Shown one piece after another: positions 48,281 to 60,929 of a stretch of 64,000 nucleotides of DNA. The position numbers and the translations under genes are program-made. The stretch is taken from assembly GCA_963978545.1 (NCBI GenBank), contig OZ021723.1:3162001-3226000 (forward strand), given 5' to 3'. Position 1 is the stretch's first letter. Each line of letters begins with the position of its first letter. The notes beneath the pieces were generated by a model. That model saw only the letters and a program-made list of their open reading frames with translations. It ran no database searches and was not told the origin of the DNA. Origin of the DNA: Linyphia triangularis. Its lineage: Eukaryota; Arthropoda; Arachnida; Araneae; Linyphiidae.

Positions 48281-48925
48281 TTACTGGACATTTCAATTTG
48301 TTCCGTTTACTGATTTTTTTTTTTTTTTGTCATATCTATTAACAAATCAACCAAACCAAAAGAACGAAGAACTTAATTTAAAAACTCATGCATACTCTCG
48401 ATTTCGTATTTCGAAATATAAAAAAATACGAATAAACCGGGTAAGTCACTCAGTAGTATCGTATCACGTGACTCAGCAATAAAGAGAATGAAATTCCAAG
48501 AACCCTGCGAACAAGTGCAGGGGGATGAAAGCCCCCTCCCCTCCTTCCGTTTCCTGTCAGAGATACAGGTAGTATGAAAATACAAGAAAAAGTGTACTTT
48601 TCTTTAAAAGTTGCAACATTTCAATTGCGATGCCGGAACAGAAGATATTGTTCGATCGAAAAAATTGTCTACACCTTTCTTATTGAATCCAGTAAACACC
48701 TCTTAGGAAAACAATAAGGGAAGATAATTATATTTCTTACGCCGAGTAAAAATTGCTAATTTTATCCAAATTTCTAAAGTTCAAGTACGATGCGGGGGCA
48801 GAAGATATTATCATATCAAAACATGTTTTACTCCGTGTTTATTGAATCCAAAGAGAACCATTACCTTACTATTTAAAGAGTAATTTTGAAAAAAAAAAAA
48901 GTTTTTTTTTGGCCCACCGTAAGCG

Positions 48926-49106
48926 TACTTACACAGTGGAACCGGTATGAATGCTTACTCGTATACTCGCATAGAGCGAGTTGCAATTAAAGTATAAACC
49001 AACCAGTTTCCATTGTGTGCGTCCCCATAGAGAATCATGGTTTAATATTCCCTCGTACTAAGCGAGATTGCGAGTAAGCACCCATGCCGACTCCACTGTG
49101 TAAGTA
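48926..49106. mobile_element. small MITE with TACTTACACAGTGG ends
   Basis: A 181-bp palindromic element. The ends TACTTACACAGTGGA match on both strands, and about 50 bases of each arm pair (GCTTACTCG, CTCGC). The flanks CCGTAAGCG and CCCTAAGGT are similar and may be a worn 8-9-bp duplication, as in hAT elements. It landed on the right end of the long-TIR transposon. Confidence 0.65.
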
Positions 49107-50279
49107 CCCTAAGGTACATGTGTGTGTAATGATTCAAATATAAGATAAGATGGGTTGGCTCCAAGTAGTGCAATAGCAGGCCATCCCGTGATAACGTTTT
49201 GACGTTTCTCCATAGGGAAAATAAAATACTTTTAGATTTCGCTTGAACAAAATTGAAACAGCGTCTGAAAGCAGAAGATGTGGCTTTTTAAAAAGATGAA
49301 AATACAAAAATCGATATTTTTTTTACTATTTTTGATTTTCCGTTTCCCCTTAGCTTCGATTCTATTTATGTGTGTATGTTTGTGGATGATAAATCTATGT
49401 AAAGCTATTTTACCAACTTGCCATCATCATGTGCATAAAAGTTGGAAATGCATATAACGGATTTACATTAAAAAAATGATTTATCGCTTTTTTTTTATGA
49501 CTTATTCGCTTTTTTTAAAGGAACTTTTATGAATTCAGCGTTGTGCTTTGCTTTTGTAGATTTTTAACTGTTGCTATGTAGCATTTGTTATAATTACTTG
49601 AATACATTTAACACATTTAAGCTTGTAAATTTAGTACAAATTAATTTTACTTGAAAAGCTCATTTTTAATTGTGTATAAACTATATTTTAAGTATATTAT
49701 TGGACATAATGAAAGAGCCTATTATAAAAGTGAGGTGAATGATATATTTCTCTTGATTTACCAGCTTTCATGAACCCAAACCAAGTATTTTTTTGTCAAA
49801 GGGACACAACCAATACCAGGAAGTGAATGATAGATAAAATATATTTAACATACATCTAGAAAACTTACAATAATAAATTTTACACAAATGTTAGTAGGCA
49901 CCATTCAATTTTGTCTTTCAATAAAAATGAAAGATGACAAAATTCGTCAAAAGTTACGAGGGAAGCACTGGACATTCAAATCTCAAATCTTTATCTCTGA
50001 ATAAATTATTTAGAATTTTTTTTATCGAACTATATACGCTTTTTATGGATATAGGGGCAATTTAGAAAGAAAGTATCAATGCATTTTTTTATTTGAGAAT
50101 TGTTTAAGGTTTCAGATATACGATTTTGACACGTATTTCAAAATACTCGAAGCGCAAAAGTTTTAATAACAGTTCAATTTTTTTTGTGGTTTTAGATATC
50201 TACAGTACCCTTAATATTTTTTCACCATTTCTATAATGTAAAAGAATTATGGTTAATTTTTTTTCAGTTTTCATTTCAA
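49107..50279. other. no gene recognised
   Basis: AT-rich; nothing supported. Confidence 0.5.
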
Positions 50280-51146
<867 letters not shown>

Positions 51147-51254
51147 CATCGATATAGATAAACAGCTGGATAGACTGCTCCGGTGGCAACGCGAGGCGAA
51201 AAACGCGCCGGCAGTAATATTTGTTTTCCTGCCACTGGTGGGAAGATTTCCTGA

Positions 51255-51331
51255 ATGATGGTTAACTCGTGTGTTGCATATAATTGCAACAACAGCGCAA
51301 ATCGGAAAGATATCAACAAGAGTTTTCACCG
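51255..51331 (+). CDS. THAP-domain amino-terminal exon of P-type transposase
   Basis: A short exon begins with two consecutive Met codons, followed by VNSCVAYNC and, at the end, KSFHR. THAP domains, the zinc-binding DNA-recognition module of P-element and THAP9-type transposases, start with C-x(2-4)-C and continue to a conserved SFHRFP-like block. Here Cys6 and Cys11 fit, and SFHR closes the exon. The frame stops at TAA within the intron, and G|GTAAGT (51332-51337) is a consensus splice donor. The rest of the THAP domain (second Cys, His) should be on a following exon, which I could not find before 52000; it may be deleted. Confidence 0.7.
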
Positions 51332-52003
51332 GTAAGTAGAAAATAGTTATTCAAATATGTAAATATATATTTTTTTAATTATTTATTATTGAAAAATATC
51401 TAAAATGACCCTTTTAACATTGATCGCTCGTGGTTAATGGTTGATCTCTTACATGACAATTCATATCATAAATAATCTATTTTAAATTCAGAACAAATAG
51501 CATTAGGATCTAGAATAAAACACTTGATTTATATTTATTTAATCCTTGTTTTTATGCGTTTTCAAGGGCATTTGGCAAAGAAATGGAAAATGAAAGCGAA
51601 ACTAAAACTCCACTTGTTATTGTTTTATTCTACACTCATTTAATAATTAAAATTATTACACTGTTTATTTATAACTGGATAATTTGTTTTCGATACGTTT
51701 TAATTAATCTATGTTTTTATACGTTTTCATGAACATATAGTAATTGTATTAATAAAATAAAAAAAAGGGGGTTGGAATGAGAAACAATAATTCAAAATGC
51801 ATTGTTCTGATGTAAATTTATTTAATATCGAAACTGCGGACTGCAAACGGAAAAGTTTATCAGTTTCTTTATTACTTACGTATTTATTTTAAAAACAAAG
51901 TCGTTTTTAACTGTTTGTTGGAATCCGAAGTCAAATCAAACTGTGGAAAGCAATTTGTATTTCAGTTTTATTTCTGCTTATAAATATAACCCTTGAATTC
52001 TAG

Positions 52004-52506
52004 AGATAAATTGTCTCTCCTCTTACAATCGTATACAAAAGCTAAATTAAAAATTGGTCAATGCAATAGCCATACTTATGATACGCAATACCATCAAAAT
52101 GCCAAATCATTTACATGCAATGTAAATAAAGGTGGATTAAAATTTGCTTCTGATGGAGTATTGTTTGTTGTGCAACAAACTAAAAAATTATTTCGTCATT
52201 ATGTGTCAAATTTTAAAAAAAAACAAATATGAAAAACCTTTAGATTACATTGTTTATTCTGTTTCTAAGTATTTGTCACAGGGTAACACTGTTAAAAAAT
52301 TGAATACATTGGGTTTTATGCATTCAACTGAAGGTGAATTTGTTGTGGAGGATCTCCACCAAACGCAACTAATAAAACTAATTGCCAGAACTTATGGCAA
52401 TATTAGACTTTTTTCGAATACCAAAAGAGTAACACTAGATCATCAAAGAAACAAAACTACCATCAGGCATAAACTGAATAAGTTGGTCCTTTTTAACAAT
52501 GTTTAG
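52004..52506 (+). pseudogene. P-type transposase carboxy-terminal exon, one frameshift
   Basis: Opens after TTCTAG, a plausible splice acceptor, with no useful Met. The first frame holds GGLKFASDGVLFVVQQTKK and LFRHYV. A run of nine A (52215-52223) shifts the frame; the second frame continues KPLDYIVYSVSKYLSQGN, LHQTQLIKLIARTYGNIR and ends RHKLNKLVLFNNV before TAG. This fits the family's carboxy-terminal part: a GGL..PS.D block, an ..FR helix, then R.KL.KLVLF. The upstream catalytic RNase H-like and GTP-binding regions are absent. One base separates the two halves, so it may be a recent defect or a sequencing slip in the homopolymer. Confidence 0.7.
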
Positions 52507-53449
52507 ATCTAGATTAACCACAAACCATTTTTTTTTCTTGGCAAAAACTCTCCGACTACTTTTAAAAATTTTTCTCCTTTTAAATATTTGCTTATTAAAC
52601 TATGTAATTTATTTGATTTTTAAGTTGAAATCCTCAAAAACAATTTTCTGTAATATTATTATGAACAATGCCTGAAATTATTTAGTTTTGATAAAGTTAT
52701 CTACATTTTTCTCATTTCAAAATTATAGGACCAAATACTTGCAATAAACAAGTTTCACAACTTATATATTTAAAATCATAAGTTATATAATAATATTTGA
52801 GTATAAAAATTTAGTATTATAGTTGGCCTTTGAAACTTAAATTGTTCTTTGAATTGGTGTAATGAATGTATGAATTTGTATTTTGCAATCTAATTATTAC
52901 ATATTTTCAACTGGTTTAGAGTATTTCTTCAATTATTTTTAATTTCTACTTCTAAAATAAATCTAGTTTAAAAGTCTATTTTAATTTGTTTATTGTATTC
53001 TTATAACTTGTAGATAATAATTTATTTTTTAAACATGTGATTTATGTAATTTAAAATTTAAAGAATTAAATTCGATTCAATAAAGATCAAACATGTTTAC
53101 AGATATCGACAGTAACTAATCTGAAATGTTTGTTCTAAATATACAAATTCTATACTTAGAATTATTTTGATTAGTTATATTTATTGGTTTAACTATTTTC
53201 TACAAATATGTTTTATTCTTAATTTTTTTTTTGCTTGCTAAATATCGAAAGTAACGCGAATATATCATAAAGATCGAAGAAAATCCACATCGGCAATACA
53301 ATTTCCTCCATCCAAGCATCTCGCTTCCGCGGGAGAAAAGGCTCGTTTCTTCACCGTTAGGCAGTCTATCCAGTTGTTTATCTATATCGATGAAATATAT
53401 GTAAACATTATTTCTATACAAATATATCTATATGATTATTTCTATATAA

Positions 53450-55099
53450 ATATTGAAATAAATGTACAAAAGAAAGATCCTTTTATAAGAAAGGAGTTTT
53501 TAAAATTGAAAAAGCAAACAATGTGGGTATAGACATTCATATTATTTACTTTAAAAAAAAAAAAATCCTGTGTAAAATCGACCATAAAATTATTTTTCAT
53601 CAAAAAGTATTATAGTATTGATAATTTAATTTCAATAATTATGCTTTTGAAATTTGACTTGAGCGCTATTCATTATTTAAATAGATCAATTTTATCGATT
53701 AATATCATTTAATATTAAAAAGTCGTGGCAAGCAACATAGTTTTGAAAACTAGTTTTATTTATAGAATATTTAGATAACATATGATACACGTACGTATTT
53801 TTTTATATGCATATCACGCTGGCTTCTTACTTGTAAGCCTAATAAATCTTCAAAGCAAGCTTAATGTTCTTGAAAATTAAAATGTCTCTTAATTTAATAT
53901 CAATGAGTTTTTTTCTGTAGAGAGCATATATTACATAAGTATGGGACTTTATTTGTTCAACATGGAAATAAAATATTAAGGTTTCTTTCTAAAGATATTT
54001 CACCTTCATTGTTATTTATTCAATAATTTTAACTGTAATAACATACGCATAATTTGTTCAAATTAACTCTATTATAATCCTACATTTTATTAAAATCTTA
54101 AAAATTTTCTCTCACGCATAATAAATTTGATCTTAATAAAGAGAAAAAATACTTAGTTATCGTTATAAAAATTATATAGTTATCCATTATAAAAATTATT
54201 AATAAAAGAACTAATTATTTCAACAGTTGAAAAATGTTTTGAGATGAGATGATCATTTAAACTACATTTACATTATGTAATAAAAAGTGTATGTAAGGTA
54301 AAAGCAGTTTTCAATTAATATTGTTCTCTCTGAATATTTCCCTAAAGATTCCTTTCATAAAAAATATAAAAAAAGACCTTGGGCAAATTATAAATAATGA
54401 AAACACTACGTTGTTTTTAATGCGCTTTGAATTCATCTAGTAGAGCGGCCACCTTGCCTCGCCAAGCCAACAAATGAGAAAAAAACAATTACTCAAATAT
54501 ACCACAGCTGCATGTATACAGAAAATAATGTGCCTATGTTTATTTGAGTTAGGAAGAAAACATTATATATCAATTTTTCTATGAATCACACATTATACAA
54601 ATATAATTAAACAATAATTTAATTGATAAGTTTTTCTTTTCATATAGCACTTCCAATGAATAAATGTTTTTTCACAGTGCTAATTTTTGAAATATAAAAC
54701 ATTTTAATTGACTTATAGTGTTTTATATTAATCGGATTTAAATTAGAATTTGGTATTCGCATATGTGGTAAGAACTTCTGTAAGTAGTTGTGGCAAAATA
54801 TAAATAATTATTATATTAATTATGAAAAAAATGTAAATAGTGAATACTAACAACTAAATCTGCAAACTAGATAAATCCCCAAATTGTATGTTTTATCAAA
54901 TACATTGTTAGCCCCTTTTAATTAATTTTCTTGTAAACAAGAATCCACGGGTAGAAATATTCGTTTCAATTCAATTGCTGTTAGTTTCAAATCGTTGTTA
55001 GTTATAAATAAGTTTCCATGTATCCCATCCCCATGATATATTCATGAGAATGAAGGAGAGGCGTCTTAAGGATGTGAAATGAGTTATATTATGTTGTAG
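53450..55099. other. no gene recognised
   Basis: AT-rich; a short GC-richer patch at about 54438-54472 has no visible role. Confidence 0.5.
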
Positions 55100-55245
55100 G
55101 TAGTGTAAAGGCTCTTTCACACGGAGCGGGAATGGATGCGGGCTCGTGCAAGAAGTATCACCAATGTAATTCCAATTAACCCTTTCAGAAGAGGTGGAGA
55201 TCTTTGAAGTCTTCGTGCTGACCCGCACAGCATCCGCAGAAGTCA
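55100..55245. repeat. weak inverted repeat around GGATGCGGG
   Basis: GGAATGGATGCGGGCTCGTGC and, on the opposite strand about 100 bases on, GCGGATGCTGTGCGGG with GCACGAAGACTTC are similar. A possible worn MITE; the 82-codon frame here has no domain. Confidence 0.3.
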
Positions 55246-56059
55246 AAATTTCATTCGAGCTCTGCCTCAGGGCAAACAGGGTTTGTATAAATGGTTGAAT
55301 GGGGGTATTTACAAAACGCGGGTGCGGATGGTATACCCTTTAATTTCCAGAGATAACTTCAGTTTGAATCAACCAATTGAACTTTATTTGTTATTTGAAA
55401 ATGTATAATGCGGGACACAAAAGCTACTGGAATATAACTCCTCCATGCAATAACTGAATTTTAACTCAACTTACAATCTTGAGTATTTCATAAAAAGTCA
55501 GTGATTTTAAATGCATTAAAAAAATTAGATATAAAAAAAATCATAAAATTATATAAATAATATAAAAATTAAATTTACAATTCTAACAGGTTACCTGTAC
55601 CAAATAATTGCGTATCGTTTGCAGTTAAATTAAAAAGCTTAAATAAATTACAATTGAAGTTATAATTGATACAATGATACATTAATCAGATAATTTAATG
55701 TTTATTAAATTAATTTATTAGCATCAAATGAATAATTTGTATGCAGATATATTAGTTTTCTAACACTGTGAAAAAATGTGAGTCAATAAAGAAATATTTT
55801 TTTCCAATGAATACTAGTATTTAAACTTTTTACATATCGTCGCCTGAGAGTGAAAAGGTCCAAACTCCACTTTTAGTCTCAAACCCCTTTTTGGCATTTT
55901 GGAAACAGGAGGGGAAGCTTATAGATAAGTAAAAGCTGTCTATTCTATAATAATACTGTTAATCGATACTGGCATTCTCTTAGATATTTGGTGAACTACT
56001 ACTATATATTATCATTATTATTATCATTATAATACATCATTATAATTGTAAACCATAAA
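55246..56059. other. no gene recognised
   Basis: AT-rich; nothing supported. Confidence 0.5.
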
Positions 56060-56069
56060 GAGGGTTGTT

Positions 56070-56374
56070 TATTGTATTTCCAGGGTCGTATATTTTGTAC
56101 TTATCACTTAAATATTCAAATAAATTTTGCAGATATAACAACAAATTAGAGCACTTGGAAAATATTCGGCTATCTTTTCATATGCCTTATCGGTTAGTCT
56201 TTTCACTGGTTGTACTATAGTCTCTCGTGTTATTGGAGTCTTCTGAAAGTGGTTTCAGTTTGTCTTTCAAAAAAAGTTTAAAAACGTATTCATGTTCTTC
56301 CTAAGCTTTCCGTAAACATCCTTAAAAGAACCATATGAAGGTCTCGGTTCTGTGGATATAACAACCGTAACCAT
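56070..56374 (-). pseudogene. unidentified coding-like relic
   Basis: The minus strand from an ATG at 56374 reads MVTVVISTEPRPSYGSFKD, VYGKLRKNMNTFLNFF, a stop, then KTPITRETIVQPVKRLTD and KAYEKIAEYFP. Two close stops interrupt one frame that otherwise has protein-like composition, unlike the surrounding AT-rich DNA. I do not recognise the family. It may be a transposase piece or an old gene copy. Confidence 0.3.
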
Positions 56375-56517
56375 CTTTTTCCACGTACTTAAATTTTATA
56401 CTTATATTATAAAATAAAACTTAGAAAATAACTAAATAATTAAATCATTAACGCGTTCACTGGGTGGAAATGATAATCAGACAGTTAAATGATACTGGCT
56501 GAACGTCCGCAACTATG

Positions 56518-57060
56518 TGTTGTTGTTGTTGTTTCTAATCTCCCTTTTGTCTGACGAAGTCAGACAATATCAGTGAAGCCATTGACATTAATGAAGTCTG
56601 ACACTAGTTGTGGACAGTTATAAATGTCCTCCCAGTCCATCCAAGGCAGTCCAAAATGTGCTGAGGTGATGCCTGTTCTTTTTGGCATTTAGGGCAAAGA
56701 GGAAAATTTTTGCTTCCCCCGGAATATGTGAGGCCTTTAAGGTGACCACTAGCAAGTCGGGACAGACGGGTATTGGTGTGCCTATCACAAGGAAGATATA
56801 GGGAATGTCCTGGCTTTTTGGCTTTATACCATTCGTGAGATGGGGGTATATGCCATTTCGCTTTATTTTGAGCTATTTTCTTTGAGTATAACTCTTGATA
56901 TGTGAGTTCTTGAGTAGAGAGGACAGGGTGTTCTAGTCCCTCCTTAGCAAGAGTGTCAGCCAATTCATTTCCGTGGATGTCTACATGTGACGCACCCGCA
57001 AAATGGCAAAGTTTATTGACTTCCAGATTGGTTAAATTGTTGTTCATGTGTATGGGAGGT
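56518..57060 (-). pseudogene. non-LTR retrotransposon fragment: RNase H end and zinc-knuckle tail
   Basis: The minus-strand frame 57047-56604 (147 codons) contains ASHVDIHGNELADTLAKEG, the last RNase H motif with the catalytic Asp (normally W.PSHV...GNE.AD..AK.G). Then come HEWYKAKKPG, RLSRLASGHLKGLTY, and CPKCQKEQASPQHILDC, a CCHC-type finger that ends the ORF2 protein of many Jockey/I-type LINEs of arthropods. A short (AAC)n tract follows (complement of about 56518-56534), a typical 3' tail for such elements. The first RNase H motifs and the whole RT are absent: a 5'-truncated, dead copy. The open frame itself has no internal stop. Confidence 0.85.
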
Positions 57061-57254
57061 CTTTTAAATTAGTACACTATTTCAAAGTAACAGTACCGAA
57101 AGTTATTTTTCATACAAAACTAATGAAAAATGTAACATGCGAAATAAAATATTGGCCAAAAAGAAAGCTCCAATGAAAGCTGTGTAGTGAATGAAGCAGC
57201 TTGTGACTTCTAAAAAGAAGATACATTTAGTAAAATTAGTCTGTCTTGTAAGTT

Positions 57255-57425
57255 TGGATTTACTGGTTTCACTGTAAACCATCACAGATATGAGGGAATT
57301 TTACAGACGAAATATCTACGGCAGAGTGCCAAATCGCAAGCCACTTGTAACAGGTGCTAATAGTAAATGGCGTCTTGCCACAAGCACAACTGTTGCTTGA
57401 GTGACAAGTGGAAGAATGTTAATTG
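57255..57425 (+). pseudogene. Tc1-type transposase relic
   Basis: The plus strand reads EFYRRNIYGRVPNRKPLVT, then NSKWRL in one frame. After a one-base shift (near 57372) it reads CHKHNCCLSDKWKNVNWSDEC. Tc1 transposases have RKPL.T....R..W, then H..W....W..V.WSDES, with the Asp of SDES being the second catalytic residue. The match covers only this region. The downstream frame (to 57552) loses the similarity. Confidence 0.6.
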
Positions 57426-57624
57426 GTCAGACGAATGCTCTGCTCACTCGCACAGAAATCAAGATGCGACTAGGTTTGAAGAATGCTTCAATAAGCACAT
57501 CCAGATGGAGAAGACGTTTTCCAAGATTTCCGAGAGGCAACTAGAAGTTTAGGTACCAGAAGAAGTTACCCTAGAAGTTAGGTATAGAGTGAAGATAAAT
57601 GTTAGTGGATTATTTATAAATATA

Positions 57625-57840
57625 CTGGTTTTTCCGGGGCAAAAATGACAGAATCTGTTTAAAAATTGAATTCGAATAAGTTGGAATAAATCATATTAGA
57701 AAAGTTTGTCATGACTTGGGAAGTAATGAGCATTCTTCTCTGTTTGGTATCCCCCGGCTCTTTAATTTTCAATGATGAAGGATGCAGACTATTCAACTTC
57801 TATCTTCTGCAGAATACTTGCATTTTTTAAAAGTGAACTA
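57625..57840. mobile_element. long-TIR MITE family D, diverged half copy
   Basis: Collinear with 12678-12880 of copy 1: ACTGGTTTTTCCGGGGC, AATAAGTTGGAATAAATC, ATGACTTGGGAAGTAATGAGC and the CTCTTTAATTTTCAATGATGA block, ending with ACTTGCATTTTTTAAAAGTGA. The left terminus and the whole right arm are absent. Clearly older than the two full copies. Confidence 0.65.
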
Positions 57841-58129
57841 AGAGCGAAAAAGAGGGATTAGTATTAAAGTTTTTAGGGACTATGCATAAATAAAATAGCA
57901 AAAGGCCCTTTAAGAAAAAATTTTGAGTAGAACTATTAAAGATCGTAAACGTGACTGATGCGTACAAACAATTTAATCCTGAGACTTTCAGAATTAAAAA
58001 TATAGCTTCTATTCGATTTTTTGTGTGTGCATAATAAGCAATTTTTTACAATTCCATTAACCATCAGTTAGCTTTATGGAATAATCCATTTCGTCCTAAT
58101 ACTGTATTTCAAACGTTACCAATTTTTCA
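57841..58129. other. no gene recognised
   Basis: AT-rich; nothing supported. Confidence 0.5.
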
Positions 58130-58615
58130 CTTCTATATTGTATTCTGAAACAATGTATTCGTCAAATTCAATATTGTATTCTTCAACATTTTATTTTACA
58201 TTAAATATTCTTTAATATTCGATTCTCAAAAATTATACTCTTCAATATTTCTCTTCAATATAATACTTCAATATTATATTCTTCAGCATCATTCACTTCA
58301 TTTGTTGTTTACTATTCTATTCTTCAATAAAATATTCTCCAATAGTTTATTTTTCAATACACTCTTCTTAAATAGTCTACTCTTCAATATTCCACTTTTC
58401 AAAATTCAATTGTTCAACATTCCCTTTTTCAATGTTCTATTCTTCAATGTTATATTCTTAAATATTCTATTCTTTAGCATTGTATTCTTGGATATTCTAT
58501 TCTTAATATTCTATTTTCAAATATTCTATTCTTAATATTCTATTTTCAAATATTCTATTAAATGTAATATTCCTAGACATTATATTCTTCAATATTCTTA
58601 CTTTTATATTTTTAC
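58130..58615 (+). repeat. TATTCTTCAATATTC-type imperfect tandem repeat
   Basis: Dozens of loose units of about 15-20 bases made of ATATTCTATTCTTCA. The 77-codon Phe/Leu/Asn frame is a translation of the repeat. Confidence 0.8.
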
Positions 58616-59540
58616 TTCAATAGTGACAATCTTTATCAATAAAATACCATATTTATCTAGATTAATATTGACTTTTTATTTGCAAATTAAATGGCTTTTT
58701 TTATCAGTAATTAAAGTATTAGTTATGAATATACTAAAAATAGTAAATAATAAAATAAAAGGATGGTTTTTACGAAGCATGACAAACACATTTATCTGGT
58801 TATTTAAAGCTCTAATTATTAGTTTACGACTGTTCAAAGTTGAACTGTGAGTGAAAAAAAAAAGGAAATATAAAAGAAGCGTAATTAATTTTCTCCAGAA
58901 TGAATTGTTTTCGTTCTCTGATTACATTTGCTAAGCAAAGAGAAGTTTTAATTAAGAGGATTAAACGCAAAGGGTTGTGAGGTGGAGAGATTCGTCTTAA
59001 TAAGAAAATCAGTGTAATCCCAACGCTTTTTTTCTGGCTTTAAAAAAAATGCTATATTTTGCTATTGATTAGAAAAAAACAATATGATTTATGAATTCTT
59101 GAAAATATTGCAAAATTTAGTTAACATAATGAAATTATTGAAAATTTGCAATGTTTTAAAATCTGGTTCAATGATTTTTGAATATTTTGATAAAGTTAAT
59201 TTTTTGTTAAAGTTTTTTTTTTCCTTTAGATGATAATGAACCAGTCAAAAAATACAGCTTAGAATAGTGGTTTAACACCTGTTTAATTATCAAAGACAGA
59301 AAAGGGTATGTTAAAAACTTTTTTTCATGAATATGCTTTTCCATTCTATTATTTATCTATGCTTAATGGATGCTTTGAACATGGACCATATTTTATATAG
59401 TTTTGCGAAAGAATAGAATTTCTAAAATCACATCTTCCTATTCTCAAATATTCATGAATTGTCATTTTTTCAAAAGTCTTGATAGTTTGGATCAATCTGT
59501 TGTTTTTATTTCCCTGAATTATCTTGGATATTGCACAAAT
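58616..59540. other. no gene recognised
   Basis: AT-rich; nothing supported. Confidence 0.5.
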
Positions 59541-59833
59541 AACAATACATTAACTTAATATAATACATAACAATTCATTAACTTAATATAATACATAACA
59601 ATACATTAACTTAATATAACACATAACAATACGTTAACTTAATATAATACATAACAATACATTAACTTAAAATAATACGTAACAATACATTAACTTAATA
59701 TAATACCTAACAATACATTAACTTAATATAATACATAAAAATACATTAACTTAATATAATACATAACAATACATTAACTTAATATAATGCATAACAATAC
59801 ATTAACTTAATATAATACATTACAATACATTAA
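59541..59833 (+). repeat. 28-bp minisatellite, about 10.5 copies
   Basis: The unit AACAATACATTAACTTAA plus TATAATACAT repeats every 28 bases from 59541, with few substitutions. Confidence 0.95.
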
Positions 59834-60687
59834 TAATTTAAATACCTTAACTAACTACTTAACATTGTTCTAGTAGATCATTGTTCTAGTTGATCATCAA
59901 ATTACTAAGGTACTTCTAGCAGAGCTAGAACTATGAAATTTGCTATGCTTGCAAGATTTAACATGTATACAAAGGAACAAAATCTAAAAATCGAGATTCC
60001 CCTATCCAAATGTACTAAAAGGGGCAATGTTAGAAAATTTTTAACCTCAATTCTAATAAATTTCAATTGGGGCTACAATTATAAAACCTAGAATACTAGT
60101 AACTCTTAGCATATATAAAAAGAGGACAATCTCACTACACGCCGCAAAGCCTCAAAAATCAAGAAATAATAGAAAAGTGTACTTGGCATTATAAAATTGA
60201 TCATTGGCGGTATTTTATTGCGTACGAATGATCGCCAATTGTTAATTTTTTTCCCCTTTGCTAACTTTATCTACATATATGAATAAAATATTTATTTAAA
60301 ATAATTTTATATTTTCATCATTTTATTGAATGCATATGTAGGTCATGGACGGCTGTCCGTAAAATTTAACTTTCTTAGAAAAATGTCGTGTAATTCGCCG
60401 CTAATTGGATATTGCTGAGAATGTTTTTTAAAACTTCCTTAAAATTAAATAATAATTAAATGAATAAAGGAGTCGGCTAATTATATAGTTCTAGTAGTTG
60501 GTCATCAACTAAAAGTTTGTCAACGGTCGGCTTTATAATAGGTAAGTACCAAAAAATAAATATATCTGCTTAATCCTATCAATCACAGAAAGTTTTTTTG
60601 CGAGTTTAAAAACTATAAAAACTAATTAGTTTAAAACTAGTTATTGTTGCGCAAATAAGTAAGAACCTCAACAAAAAAAAAAAAGAA

Positions 60688-60925
60688 CTCCCAATAAAAA
60701 CATCACGTCAAGTTCTTCTTGCTATGATTATGGCCGTGAAAAGTATTGAGATCTAAAGTAGTGCCAAGTTTAAAGTTGTTGTAATTTACTAATTTTCATT
60801 GCCCGTAATTTACAGCTTTAAAAGGCTCTACTTTAGATCTCAAAACTTTTCACGGTCATGATCACTGCAAGAAAAACTTGGCGCCTTTTTACTGAGATGT
60901 TTCTCTTGGGATTCAACTGTCTCCA
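60688..60925. mobile_element. palindromic MITE, about 240 bp
   Basis: The arms pair over nearly their whole length. The inner 37 bases (GGCCGTGAAAAGTATTGAG, ATCTAAAGTAG) match 60828-60866 inverted almost perfectly. Outer parts (AACTCCCAATA, AACTTGACGTGATG) pair with gaps. The 88-codon frame starting at 60858 runs out of the right arm and is unidentified. Confidence 0.6.
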
Positions 60926-60929
60926 AAAA

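Larger units (their letters stand above)
45936..48924 (-). mobile_element. long-TIR DNA transposon (about 3 kb) with broken transposase
   Basis: Inverted arms of about 350 bases (45936-46302 and 48580-48924). The outer end reads GCATTAGGGTGGGCC, and on the other side GCTTACGGTGGGCC. A T-rich run follows, then matching blocks: ATCTTCTGCCC(T/C)CGCAT, GGCAATTTTTACTCG, TCGCAATTGAAATTTTGCAA. The arms are diverged, so the insertion is old. The interior holds a minus-strand transposase relic and, near the left arm, a later SINE. A small MITE sits exactly at the right end. The superfamily is not recognised; the target duplication is hidden by the poly-A and the MITE. Confidence 0.7.
51147..53392 (+). 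mobile_element. P-superfamily DNA transposon, internally deleted
   Basis: A 2246-bp element with inverted ends of at least 31 bases (CATCGATATAGATAAACA, then a one-base difference, then CTGGATAGACTG). A perfect 8-bp duplication AAATATAT flanks it (51139-51146, 53393-53400), the size expected for P elements. Inside are a THAP-type first exon at the left and a transposase 3' coding segment at the centre. The catalytic middle is missing. The ends look complete, so it might still be moved by an intact relative. Confidence 0.9.

Noticed and set aside
58302..58535. 77-codon Phe/Leu/Asn-rich frame resembling a membrane protein
   Set aside because: It reads the TATTCTTCAATATTC tandem repeat; hydrophobicity is a by-product.
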